A stretch of DNA of 64,000 nt, taken from positions 3,720,001 through 3,784,000 of the forward strand of contig OZ244776.1 of NCBI GenBank assembly GCA_965219515.1, in the 5' to 3' direction. The notes under the pieces are model-generated. The model was not told the DNA's origin. It searched no databases and saw only the letters and a program-made list of their open reading frames with translations. Source of the stretch: Ilyomonas sp965219515 (GTDB taxonomy: Bacteria > Bacteroidota > Bacteroidia > Chitinophagales > Chitinophagaceae). Positions 34,955 through 43,275 of this stretch are shown in pieces; position 1 is the first letter of the stretch; each line of letters starts with the position of its first letter. The translations under genes and the position numbers were made by a program.

Positions 34955-35776
34955 TTAACGGCCAAAAAGCAGCGAAATCCATTGCAAACGATATATTATT
35001 TTTATTAATAAAATCTGATAACGAGTGGCTTCCGCAACTATAATTTTTTCGTCTTCGGCCAGCAATCCGCTTATTAACAAATCGCCTCCTGTTTTTAATT
35101 GTGCAGAAAGAAAAGAAAAATTTTCAAGAATTACATTCCGGTTAATATTTGCCAGAATCACATCAAAAAACTCATTTGTGTAAGCATTATTTTTCAATGC
35201 AGTTCTAATGCAATGGCAATCGTTTTGCTCAATATTTTCACGGCTGTTTTCAATGCTCCATTCATCATTGTCAACAGCCAGAATATCGGCGGCGCCAAGT
35301 TTTTCAGCAAGAATAGAAAGAATGCCGGTGCCGGTGCCAAAATCAAAAACCGTTTTGCCTTTAAAATCAAGATGGCGCATTTGCTGAATCATCATTGTGG
35401 TGGTGGCATGATGCCCGGTGCCGAAACTCATTTTCGGGGTAATAATAATGTCATGTTGCACACCAGTTACCGGCTGATGAAAATGAGCGCGTATGGCAAC
35501 AAAATCATCAATGACAACCGGTTCAAAGTTATTTTCCCACACAGCATTCCAGTTGCGCATCGGCAGATTTTCTACTTCGTAAAATAAAGAGTATCGGTCA
35601 GCCAGTTCCTTTACCATCGCTTCTTCGTAATCTTTTTTGCCGATATAAGCCGTAAGATAATTTTCAGATTCTTCAAAACCTTCAAAGCCGGTATCGGCAA
35701 GCATGGCAATGATAAAATCTGTATCTTCCTGCTTAACATGGCTGAATCTCAGTGAAATATAATCGCCTTTTTTCAT
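34955..35776 (-). CDS. prmA: Ribosomal protein L11 methyltransferase
   Basis: PrmA trimethylates ribosomal protein L11. The 273-residue protein has the N-terminal substrate-recognition domain (about 1-90), then the SAM-binding core with VFDFGTGTGILSILAEKLGA (motif I) and VILANINRNVI (motif IV). PKMSFGTGHHATT is also diagnostic of the family. The last 20 residues (LIKIIYRLQWISLLFGR) diverge from typical family ends but match in length. Confidence 0.93.
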   Translation of the reverse strand: MKKGDYISLRFSHVKQEDTDFIIAMLADTGFEGFEESENYLTAYIGKKDYEEAMVKELADRYSLFYEVENLPMRNWNAVWENNFEPVVIDDFVAIRAHFHQPVTGVQHDIIITPKMSFGTGHHATTTMMIQQMRHLDFKGKTVFDFGTGTGILSILAEKLGAADILAVDNDEWSIENSRENIEQNDCHCIRTALKNNAYTNEFFDVILANINRNVILENFSFLSAQLKTGGDLLISGLLAEDEKIIVAEATRYQILLIKIIYRLQWISLLFGR

Positions 35777-36003
35777 AACAAACAGGCAAGATAGCCATCA
35801 TTCACCGTTATATTAAAACAACACCTGAAACCATTGTTTTCAGTTTCAATATTTATTTTATAAAAAAATTAATCTCTTGCATTGCAAACCTTGTTACTTT
35901 TACAACTCTTAAAACAGTAAATTTTTAGCTCATCTCATATTTGGAACTGACGTTGAAACATTATACAACACATACAATCCGCCATTCTTACCATCCTCTG
36001 CTG

Positions 36004-36066
36004 ATGGGTGTTGTTATTTTACCTAACCCTAACTGTTTCCGACCGGCACGACGACCTCGTATCTAA
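36004..36066 (+). CDS. Candidate arginine leader peptide of the arg operon
   Basis: A 20-codon frame (ATG 36004, TAA 36064) ends FRPARRPRI: four Arg codons in its last eight (CGA, CGA, CGA, CGT). The same frame is open from TTG codons at 35941 and 35953, giving a longer option of about 37 residues. It lies 106 bases before the first arg gene. In amino-acid attenuators, a leader rich in the product amino acid senses charged tRNA. I could not find a convincing terminator or antiterminator after it (only a weak ACATT-GTTA-AATGT stem), so the role is an inference. Confidence 0.45.
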   Translation: MGVVILPNPNCFRPARRPRI

Positions 36067-36171
36067 TCGCCATTCTAACATTGTTAAATGTCAGATTGTT
36101 CATGCAGGGCTTATATATGTCAGGCACCGTTTTCGTCATCAAACAGTTTTCAATTTAATTCAGTTTTTACC

Positions 36172-36891
36172 GTGAATCAGCAAGACAACATTATCGTTCG
36201 CATCGCCAGCATCGGCGATATACACTTCGCAAAAACCATTACAGATGAAATGGAAGCCAGCGCAACTGCGCGCGGTACCGGCATTGCCAAACGCAACCCC
36301 GAATACATTGAAAATAAAATGCTGGAAGGCAAAGCCATTATTTCTGTTACTACAGATAACAAATGGGTTGGATTCTGCTATATTGAAACCTGGAGCCACG
36401 GCGATTATGTTGCCAATAGTGGTCTGATTGTGGCGCCGGATTTCAGAAAAAGCGGTGTGGCAAAACGTATTAAGCAGGCGATTTTTAATTTATCAAAAGA
36501 AAAATATCCCGATGCAAAAATCTTTGGTTTAACTACCGGCCTGGCGGTAATGAAAATCAACAGCGAACTGGGTTATGAGCCGGTTACATATAGTGAGCTT
36601 ACGCAGGACGAGGCCTTTTGGGCAGGCTGCAAAAGCTGTGTGAACTATGACATTCTTACTATGAAAGAACGAAAAAATTGTTTGTGCACAGCTATGCTCT
36701 ACGATCCTGCCGACCATTACGAGCCTAAAGAAACCAAAGAACATTTTGAAGAAAAAAGCGAAGCATACAATCGTTTATTAGAAAGCAAGCAAACCCGTTT
36801 TTTAAATGTGTTTAAGAAAAAAGAAAAAAGCCGAGAAATAAAGAAGCAACGCAAATCTTTTGCAAGCTTGTTTTTTACTTTATTTGCCTGA
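36172..36891 (+). CDS. GNAT-family N-acetyltransferase of the arginine cluster
   Basis: The acetyl-CoA fold is visible: VRIASIGDIHFAKTITDEME at the start, GLIVAPDFRKSGVAKRIK (the CoA pyrophosphate loop, R-x-S-G-V-A) and KINSELGYEPVTYSEL at the end of the fold. A Cys-containing segment (GCKSCVNYDI, RKNCLCTAM) follows. Related GNAT genes head arg clusters in other Bacteroidota and may supply N-acetylglutamate. The GTG at 36172 (MNQQDNIIVRIAS) fits the family better than the ATG at 36088; with it the protein has 239 residues. Confidence 0.7.
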   Translation: MNQQDNIIVRIASIGDIHFAKTITDEMEASATARGTGIAKRNPEYIENKMLEGKAIISVTTDNKWVGFCYIETWSHGDYVANSGLIVAPDFRKSGVAKRIKQAIFNLSKEKYPDAKIFGLTTGLAVMKINSELGYEPVTYSELTQDEAFWAGCKSCVNYDILTMKERKNCLCTAMLYDPADHYEPKETKEHFEEKSEAYNRLLESKQTRFLNVFKKKEKSREIKKQRKSFASLFFTLFA

Positions 36892-36996
36892 TGCACCGTT
36901 TTTTGTGCCTGCTGCGGAAGATCGCTGTAAAAATAGAATTGGTCAATTACCATCAGCATTTCATACAGCAATTAACTGAAAAATATTTTATTATCC

Positions 36997-38265
36997 ATGC
37001 AAAACGCCACTCCAAATTTAAACGCTTCCACCTACAATGATAAGGCTCATAGCTCGCTTTCGGGGGACGAGGGCGATACTCTTGTCCTTGGCTTCAGTGG
37101 CGGATTGGATACAACATTTTGTGTAACATATCTTACCGAAGACAAGGGCTATGATGTACATAGCATCATCGTAAACACCGGCGGTTTTACGCAGGAAGAA
37201 CTGGTTAACATAGAAGCGCACGCTTTTAAGCTCGGCGTAAAAACACACACAACCGTTGATGCCGTAAAAGGCTATTACGACCGCATTATTAAATACCTTG
37301 TCTTTGGCAATGTATTAAAAAACAATACGTATCCTTTAAGTGTTAGCGCCGAGCGATTGATACAGGCGTTACACATTGCAGAGCACGTAAAAAAGCTGAA
37401 CGCAAAAGCCGTTGCACATGGCAGTACCGGCGCAGGAAACGACCAGGTTCGGTTTGATATGGTGTTTCACATCATGATTCCCGATGTTGAAATTATCACA
37501 CCGATACGCGATTTAAAACTAAGCCGGGAAGAAGAAATCGCTTATCTCAAAAACAAAGGCGCTGAAATGAATTTTGCCAAAGCTGTTTACTCCATCAACA
37601 AAGGCTTGTGGGGCACCAGCGTTGGCGGCAAAGAAACGCTTAACAGCAAAGGCATATTGCCCGAAGAAGCCTGGCCAACGCAAGTCAGCAAGTCGGAAAG
37701 TCAGGAAGTGCGTTTGCATTTTGAACAAGGCGAATTGGTTGCGGTTGATGATAAAACATTTTCTCATCCTTCCGAAGCCATACAATATTTGCAAAGTATG
37801 GCAGGTGCGTATGGCATTGGCAGAGACATTCATGTGGGCGATACCATCATCGGCATCAAAGGTCGCGTGGGTTTTGAAGCGGCTGCGCCAATGGTCATCA
37901 TCAAAGCGCATCACGCGTTGGAGAAACACGTGCTTACCAAATGGCAGTTAAGCTGGAAAGATAACATTGCCAACTTTTATGGCAACTGGCTGCATGAAGG
38001 TCAGATTTTAGATCCCGTGATGCGCGACATCGAAGCTTTTCTGCAAAGCTCGCAGCAGAATGTAACCGGTGATGTTTTTGTGTTATTACAGCCTTACCGT
38101 TTTCAAATCACCGGCGTCGAAAGCAAGTATGATTTAATGAACAGTAAATTCGGCAGCTACGGCGAAATGAACAGCGGATGGAGCGGCGAAGACGTGCGCG
38201 GTTTCAGCAAAATATTTGGCAATCAGACAGCCATGTATCATAAGGTGCAGGAGAGTAACAAGTAG
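36997..38265 (+). CDS. argG: Argininosuccinate synthase
   Basis: ArgG joins citrulline and aspartate using ATP. The N-type ATP pyrophosphatase motif LGFSGGLDTTFCV, preceding GSTGAGNDQVRF, and the C-terminal YSGW-like GEMNSGWSGEDV region identify it. The protein has 422 residues, with about 30 extra at the N-terminus before the first strand. Those extra residues contain a degenerate copy of the palindromic element (37051-37074, read as SSLSGDEG). The ATG at 36997 is used; the original shorter start is no longer evident. Confidence 0.93.
   Translation: MQNATPNLNASTYNDKAHSSLSGDEGDTLVLGFSGGLDTTFCVTYLTEDKGYDVHSIIVNTGGFTQEELVNIEAHAFKLGVKTHTTVDAVKGYYDRIIKYLVFGNVLKNNTYPLSVSAERLIQALHIAEHVKKLNAKAVAHGSTGAGNDQVRFDMVFHIMIPDVEIITPIRDLKLSREEEIAYLKNKGAEMNFAKAVYSINKGLWGTSVGGKETLNSKGILPEEAWPTQVSKSESQEVRLHFEQGELVAVDDKTFSHPSEAIQYLQSMAGAYGIGRDIHVGDTIIGIKGRVGFEAAAPMVIIKAHHALEKHVLTKWQLSWKDNIANFYGNWLHEGQILDPVMRDIEAFLQSSQQNVTGDVFVLLQPYRFQITGVESKYDLMNSKFGSYGEMNSGWSGEDVRGFSKIFGNQTAMYHKVQESNK
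37051..37074 (+). repeat. Palindromic element in argG (degenerate, in frame)
   Basis: AGCTCGCTTTCGGGGGACGA followed by GGGC corresponds to AGCTCCCCTTCAGGGGATGGGGGC with four mismatches. The upstream GGCTCAT also matches the argC copy (GGCTCAC). It is read as SSLSGDEG, against SSPSGDGG in argC. Confidence 0.65.
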
Positions 38266-38269
38266 TACG

Positions 38270-38331
38270 TTTTACGTTGTAAGTTGTACGTTTTTGTACA
38301 TGCCTCTCAACGTAAAACATACAACGTAAAA
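38270..38331. repeat. Inverted repeat between argG and argC
   Basis: TTTTACGTTGTAAGTTGTAC (38270 onward) is mirrored at 38309-38331, with 20 of 23 positions paired. There is no T run. Similar words occur at 5075-5137 and 39393-39411. Confidence 0.65.
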
Positions 38332-38341
38332 TGCAAAACGC

Positions 38342-39388
38342 ATGATTAACACTGGCATCATAGGCGGCGCAGGCTACACAGGCGGCGAGTTGATAAGATT
38401 GCTTATTAATCATCCGCAAACGAATATTGCTTTTGTGCACAGCAATAGCAACGCAGGTAAGCATCTTTACGAAGTGCATCAGGATTTGCTTGGTGAAACC
38501 AATTTACTCTTCACTAACAAATTATCTTTCCCGAATCATGAAACGGCTCACAGCTCCCCTTCAGGGGATGGGGGCATTGACATTCTTTTTCTCTGCACAG
38601 GTCATGGCGAAGCCAGGAAATTTTTAGAAGCCAATGCCATTCCATTCCATGTAAAAATCATTGACCTTTCCAGCGATTTCCGGTTACAGCAAAACGCTGA
38701 ATTTCATCAGTCAACCGAAAGCCATCATACCTTTATCAGACAATTTATTTATGGTTTGCCCGAATTAAATAAAGAGCAAATTATTACTGCAAGAAACATT
38801 GCCAATCCCGGTTGTTTTGCAACAGCTGTTCAATTGGGTTTATTGCCGTTGGCAAAAGCTGGTTTGCTGGAAGAAGTTTACACCACCGGCATCACAGGAA
38901 GCACCGGCGCAGGACAAAGTTTAAGCGCAACATCTCATTTTAGCTGGCGCGCCAATAACATACAGGCTTATAAAACATTAAGCCATCAGCATCTTGGCGA
39001 GATTGTTCAGTCGCTTGTTCAACTGCAACCCAACCAGGCTGCCGTTGACCTGAATTTTGTTCCCTGGCGCGGCGATTTTACACGCGGCATTTTTGTAAGT
39101 TCTGTTATTCATTGCGAAAAAAAAATAGAGGATATAACAACCATATACAAAGATTTTTATGCGGATAGCGCTTTCACTTTCATCAGCGATGAACCCATCT
39201 TTTTAAAACAGGTGGTGAATACCAACAAATGCATCATTCAATTAGAAAAAGCGGGCAGCAAATTGGTAGTGCATTCCATCATAGATAACTTATTAAAAGG
39301 CGCATCCGGGCAAGCCGTTCAAAACATGAACCTCATGTTTGGATTAAATGAAACAACAGGTTTGAGATTGAAAGCGATTGGGTTTTAG
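38342..39388 (+). CDS. argC: N-acetyl-gamma-glutamyl-phosphate reductase
   Basis: ArgC reduces acetylglutamyl phosphate with NADPH. The 348 residues start with the Rossmann motif GIIGGAGYTGGELIRLL. The active site ANPGCFATAVQLGL carries the nucleophilic Cys. Residues 71-78 (SSPSGDGG) come from an inserted palindromic element, in the loop before the strand IDILFLCTGHGE. The rest aligns normally with the family, so the enzyme is likely active despite the insert. Confidence 0.95.
   Translation: MINTGIIGGAGYTGGELIRLLINHPQTNIAFVHSNSNAGKHLYEVHQDLLGETNLLFTNKLSFPNHETAHSSPSGDGGIDILFLCTGHGEARKFLEANAIPFHVKIIDLSSDFRLQQNAEFHQSTESHHTFIRQFIYGLPELNKEQIITARNIANPGCFATAVQLGLLPLAKAGLLEEVYTTGITGSTGAGQSLSATSHFSWRANNIQAYKTLSHQHLGEIVQSLVQLQPNQAAVDLNFVPWRGDFTRGIFVSSVIHCEKKIEDITTIYKDFYADSAFTFISDEPIFLKQVVNTNKCIIQLEKAGSKLVVHSIIDNLLKGASGQAVQNMNLMFGLNETTGLRLKAIGF
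38552..38575 (+). repeat. Palindromic element in argC (in frame)
   Basis: AGCT followed by CCCCTTCAGGGGATGGGGGC, a perfect consensus copy, read as SSPSGDGG. Confidence 0.85.
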
Positions 39389-39392
39389 GTTG

Positions 39393-39828
39393 TACGTTTT
39401 ACGTGGTAAGTAGAAACATTTTTATAAGAAATGCAGAATTATAAAGAGTTGAAAGTTTGGCAAAAATCACATGCTTTTACTTTAAAAGTATATGAAGCAA
39501 CAAAATCATTTCCAAAAGAAGAGCTTTATAGTCTGACAAATCAACTCAGGCGAGCATCATCATCCATTCCTGCAAATATTGCAGAAGGCTGTGGTAAAAA
39601 TTCAAATGCTGAGCTTGTTCATTTTTTAAATATCGCATTAGGCTCAGCTAATGAAGCTGAATATTTCTTATTACTATCAAAAGATTTGAGCTATTTAACC
39701 GAAAATAATTACAATCCATTAGCAGATAACATCAACGAAATAAAAGCAATGCTCATTTCGCTTATCAACAAAGTAAGAACTAACAAAACACAGTAATCTA
39801 TCACTTAAAACTTATAACTCAAAACGTA
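39393..39828. repeat. Imperfect inverted repeats flanking the first four-helix-bundle gene
   Basis: TACGTTTTACGTGGTAAGT (39393-39411) pairs with ACTTATAACTCAAAACGTA (39810-39828) at 15 of 19 positions. The right copy overlaps the first base of the argD start codon. Together they border a unit of about 436 bp containing a single small gene. Confidence 0.5.
39431..39796 (+). CDS. Four-helix bundle protein (S23 / 23S rRNA intervening-sequence type), copy 1
   Basis: The 121-residue protein shows the family pattern: KELKVWQKSHAFTLKVYEAT, FPKEELYSLTNQLRRASSSI, ANIAEGCGKNSNAELVHFLN and ALGSANEAEYFLLLSKDL. These small helical bundles form rings and are known from intervening sequences in rRNA genes and as accessory proteins of diversity-generating retroelements; their function is unclear. 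It is inserted between argC and argD, with imperfect inverted repeats on either side, and has no link to arginine synthesis. Confidence 0.9.
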   Translation: MQNYKELKVWQKSHAFTLKVYEATKSFPKEELYSLTNQLRRASSSIPANIAEGCGKNSNAELVHFLNIALGSANEAEYFLLLSKDLSYLTENNYNPLADNINEIKAMLISLINKVRTNKTQ

Positions 39829-41006
39829 TGACTCTTTTCGATGTTTATCCAATAAACGACATTACCATTACCAAAGCGCAAGGCAGTTATGTATGGGACG
39901 ATAATGGCGTGCAGTATCTCGATATGTATGGCGGTCATGCCGTTATCAGCATCGGGCACACGCATCCGCATTGGGTGAAGCGCATAGAAGAACAATTGGA
40001 AAAAATTGCATTCTATTCAAACAGTGTTCACATTCCCATACAACAGCAATTGGCTGATAAATTAAGCAAGCTTTCGGGCAAAGAAGATTATCAGTTATTT
40101 CTTGTGAACAGCGGTGCCGAAGCCAATGAAAACGCCATCAAACTCGCTTCTTTTCACAATGGAAAAAAGAAAATTGTAGCCTTTACAAAAGCGTTTCATG
40201 GCAGAACATCGTTAGCCGTTGCAGCAACGGACAACAAAGCCATCGTGGCGCCGGTAAATGAAACCGAAAATGTTGATTTTCTTCCGTTTAACGATGAAGT
40301 CGCACTAAAAACTTATTTTCAAACAAAGGGCAAAGAAGTTTGTGCCGTGATTGTGGAAGGCATACAAGGTGTTGGCGGCATCAACGTTGCCACCGATAGT
40401 TTTTTACAATTGATTCGCAGGCTTTGCGATCAGAATGATGCGGTGTTTATTGCCGACAGCGTACAATGCGGCTACGGCAGAACCGGCAAGTTTTTCAGCC
40501 ACGATCATGCCGGTGTAAATGCCGATATTTATACAATGGCAAAAGGCATGGGCAATGGTTTTCCGGTAGGCGGTTTGCTCATTGCACCTTACATTAAGCC
40601 AAAGCATGGCATGTTAGGTACAACCTTTGGCGGCAATCATCTTGCCTGTGCAGCGGGCTTAGCTGTTTTGGAAGTAATGGAAGAAGAAAATCTCATTGAG
40701 TTAGCCAAGCAGCGCGGGCAATATCTGATGAACCGTTTGAAGACAATTGAAGGCATCAAAAATGTGCGTGGCAGAGGCTTAATGATTGGCTTTGATGTGC
40801 CCGATGAATTGAAAGATTTACGCAAAAAGTTGTTGTACGACTTCAACATTTTTACCGGCGAAGCCAAGCCGAATGTGATTCGTTTACTGCCATCATTGGC
40901 GTTATCGCGCAAGCAATCGGATGAGTTTCTGGAAGCCTTGCAGGAAGCCATAGCAGAGATAAAACCACAGGAAAAAAAGGTAGAGCAGGAAGCTGAAGTA
41001 GATTAA
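39828..41006 (+). CDS. argD: Acetylornithine (or succinylornithine) aminotransferase
   Basis: This PLP-dependent class III transaminase makes acetylornithine from the semialdehyde and glutamate. The 392 residues show GGHAVISIGHTHPHWVKRI, NSGAEANENAIKLA (cofactor phosphate binding), IADSVQCGYGRTGKFF (Asp for the PLP nitrogen) and MAKGMGNGFPVGG with the Schiff-base Lys. TTFGGNHLACAAGLAVLE is the other dimer-contact motif. No palindromic element is inserted here, unlike its neighbours. Confidence 0.95.
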   Translation: MTLFDVYPINDITITKAQGSYVWDDNGVQYLDMYGGHAVISIGHTHPHWVKRIEEQLEKIAFYSNSVHIPIQQQLADKLSKLSGKEDYQLFLVNSGAEANENAIKLASFHNGKKKIVAFTKAFHGRTSLAVAATDNKAIVAPVNETENVDFLPFNDEVALKTYFQTKGKEVCAVIVEGIQGVGGINVATDSFLQLIRRLCDQNDAVFIADSVQCGYGRTGKFFSHDHAGVNADIYTMAKGMGNGFPVGGLLIAPYIKPKHGMLGTTFGGNHLACAAGLAVLEVMEEENLIELAKQRGQYLMNRLKTIEGIKNVRGRGLMIGFDVPDELKDLRKKLLYDFNIFTGEAKPNVIRLLPSLALSRKQSDEFLEALQEAIAEIKPQEKKVEQEAEVD

Positions 41007-41008
41007 GG

Positions 41009-41044
41009 AAAACTGCAATTATAAAATTTTATAATTGCAGTTTT
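41009..41044. terminator. Perfect 36-bp palindrome after argD
   Basis: AAAACTGCAATTATAAAA at 41009-41026 is the exact inverse of 41027-41044, without a central gap. It starts two bases after the argD stop codon. It may act as a terminator or as a protein-binding site; its half-site CTGCAATTATA resembles the half-site CTGCAAATA in front of the Fic gene. Confidence 0.6.
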
Positions 41045-41052
41045 GGCGTTTT

Positions 41053-41080
41053 CTGCAAATATGAGTTTTTGTATTTGCAG
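41053..41080 (+). promoter_or_regulatory. Operator-like inverted repeat in front of the Fic gene
   Basis: CTGCAAATA (41053-41061) is the exact inverse of TATTTGCAG (41072-41080), ten bases apart, ending two bases before the ATG at 41083. The position suggests autoregulation, possibly by the Fic protein's own C-terminal winged-helix domain. This is inferred from location only. Confidence 0.4.
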
Positions 41081-41082
41081 TT

Positions 41083-42234
41083 ATGAAAACATTGGATATA
41101 GCAGATTTCGGATTGGGAAACTGGAAGCAACACGTTCATTATAAAGGCTTTAGCCCGAATGAAGTCTGCTTTCAATGGAACTTATCCAACCCTTCTGTTC
41201 TGCAATTGCTTAGCGAAGCAGACAGACACATTGGAAAAGCCGATGCCTTTGCTGATCTGATTCCTGATATTGATTTTTTTATTAAAATGCACGTTACCAA
41301 AGAAGCAACGGTATCAAGCAAAATAGAAGGCACGCAAACTACTTTTCAGGAAGCGCTTTTTAAAGAAGACGATTTAGATCCTGAAAAAAGAAACGACTGG
41401 CATGAAGTTCATAATTACACAGAAGCGTTGAATATGGCGATAAAGGAAATGGAACGTTTACCCATTTCGAATCGCCTGATAAAGAAAGCACACAAACTGT
41501 TATTGAAAGGCGTAAGAGGGAAGGATAAGATGCCGGGCGAATACAGAAGCAGCCAAAACCGGATTGGCGCTTCTTTAAAAGATGCTGTTTTTGTTCCGAC
41601 GACCCACGAAGAGATTGCCGGCTTAATGAGCGACCTGGAAAACTTCATCAATGCAGAAATAATGGAACTGCCTGTTCAGGTTCCGCATCTGATAAAAATA
41701 GCGATCATTCATTATCAGTTTGAAACCGTTCATCCTTTTTTAGATGGTAACGGACGAATGGACAGACTATTGATAACATTATACCTGATAGACAAAGGAC
41801 TTCTTAAAAAGCCTACTTTGTATTTATCAGATTTTTTTGAACGGAACAGGAGATTGTATTACGATAATCTGATGCAGGCAAGAACAAAAAATGATTTAGT
41901 ACAATGGATAAAATTTTTTCTTGTTGGCATTATTGAAACAGCAAAAAAATCTATTGAAACTTTTTAAAGCATTATTAAACTGTGCAATGATATTGAATTG
42001 AACCGACTGATAAAATTGGGCAGAAAACAACATGATGGCAAACGATTAATTAACGAATTGTACAAACAACCTCTGATGGATGGCATACAAATAGCAAAAA
42101 CGTTAGGCGTACATTCTTCAACAGCCAATCGCCTGGTTTCTTCATTAATAGAACTTAACATTCTGACAGAACTTACAGGTTATAAACGCAACCGGCTTTA
42201 TGCGTTCACAGCGTACATAGACATATTCAAGTAA
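41083..42234 (+). pseudogene. Fic-family protein with internal TAA stop
   Basis: Fic enzymes transfer AMP or other groups to target proteins. Up to 41967 the frame gives 294 residues with the class II inhibitory motif VSSKIEGTQ (about residues 77-85) and the core HPFLDGNGRMDRLL (consensus HPFxDGNGRxxR; the later part of the motif is slightly atypical). A TAA at 41965-41967 follows. The same frame continues, without any shift, for 88 codons with NRLIKLGRKQHDGKRLIN and a winged helix (IQIAKTLGVHSSTANRLVS) to 42234, as in full-length family members. One nonsense mutation thus separates the DNA-binding domain; the catalytic part may still be made. Confidence 0.8.
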
Positions 42235-42249
42235 ATAAATTTTTTGTAA

Positions 42250-43224
42250 TTGAAACAATTTCTTTCCGTACACGATGTTTCCAACATTAATTTGCTTGTA
42301 GCCAAAGCATTGGAATTTAAAGCATCGCCATTTAAAGACCGCACATTGGGCACTGATAAACGCATGGGTTTATTGTTTCTCAATCCCTCGCTGCGAACGC
42401 GTTTAAGCACACAAATCGCTGCGCGTAATCTGGGTATGGAAGCCATTGTTTTTAACGTGGATAAAGAAGGCTGGGCGCTTGAATTTGAAGAAGGCGCCAT
42501 CATGAGCGGCAGCACTGTTGAGCATGTGAAAGATGCCGCACCTGTATTGGGTAATTATTTCGATATTTTGTGCATCCGCACCTTTCCCTCTTTGAAAAAC
42601 AGGGAAGATGATTACAGCGAATTATACATCACCGAGTTTGTAAAATGGTGCGGTGTTCCGGTCATCAGTTTAGAAAGCGCCACGCTGCATCCGCTGCAAT
42701 CATTAACCGACGTAATAACCATTCAGGAGTCGCTTATTAACTCTCCTTTAAGGTATGGGGGCAAACCAAAAATCGTTCTCACCTGGGCGCCACACGTAAA
42801 GGCTTTGCCGCAATGCGTGGCCAATAGTTTTGCGCAATGGATAAATGCATGGGGCGAAGCGGAGTTTATAATTACGCATCCGGAAGATTATGAGTTGTCG
42901 GAACAGTTTACCAAAGGCGCAGCAATCACACACAACCAGGATGAAGCCTTGCACAATGCCGATTTTGTATATGTGAAAAACTGGAGCACCTTTGCCGATT
43001 ACGGTAAAATTTATGAGAACGATCCGCGCTGGATGTTAACCAGCAAAAAGCTGGAATTAACAAACAATGCAAAATTGATGCACTGTCTTCCGGTAAGAAG
43101 AAATGTAGAGTTAAGCGATGAAGTATTGGATGGCCCGCATAGCATTATTACGCAGGAAGCCGCCAACCGGGTTTGGGCAGCACAGGCGGTAATCAGCGAG
43201 ATATTAAGTGCCCCCATCCCCTGA
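42250..43224 (+). CDS. argF': N-acetyl- (or succinyl-) ornithine carbamoyltransferase
   Basis: This Bacteroidota-type transcarbamylase acts on acylated ornithine. The 324 residues show FLNPSLRTRLSTQIAARNLG (carbamoyl phosphate site, S-x-R-T-R), the ESATLHPLQSLTDV block and MHCLPVRRNVE with the catalytic Cys. Which acyl group is used cannot be decided by eye. The start is TTG (42250), supported by the family N-terminus MKQFLSVHDV. The last codons, APIP and the TGA, are supplied by an inverted palindromic element, so the native C-terminus was altered. Confidence 0.92.
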   Translation: MKQFLSVHDVSNINLLVAKALEFKASPFKDRTLGTDKRMGLLFLNPSLRTRLSTQIAARNLGMEAIVFNVDKEGWALEFEEGAIMSGSTVEHVKDAAPVLGNYFDILCIRTFPSLKNREDDYSELYITEFVKWCGVPVISLESATLHPLQSLTDVITIQESLINSPLRYGGKPKIVLTWAPHVKALPQCVANSFAQWINAWGEAEFIITHPEDYELSEQFTKGAAITHNQDEALHNADFVYVKNWSTFADYGKIYENDPRWMLTSKKLELTNNAKLMHCLPVRRNVELSDEVLDGPHSIITQEAANRVWAAQAVISEILSAPIP

Positions 43225-43233
43225 AGGGGAGCT
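43210..43233 (-). repeat. Palindromic element forming the end of argF' (inverted)
   Basis: A perfect consensus copy on the minus strand. Read on the plus strand it encodes APIP and then the TGA stop. The adjoining GCTTGAAAGAACGATTAAAT matches the flank of the rpsM-side copy (GTTTGAAAGCGATTTATTTT), which shows that the element extends beyond its GC-rich core. Confidence 0.85.
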
Positions 43234-43275
43234 TGAAAGAACGATTAAATTTGACTACTTATTTTCTATTATAAG

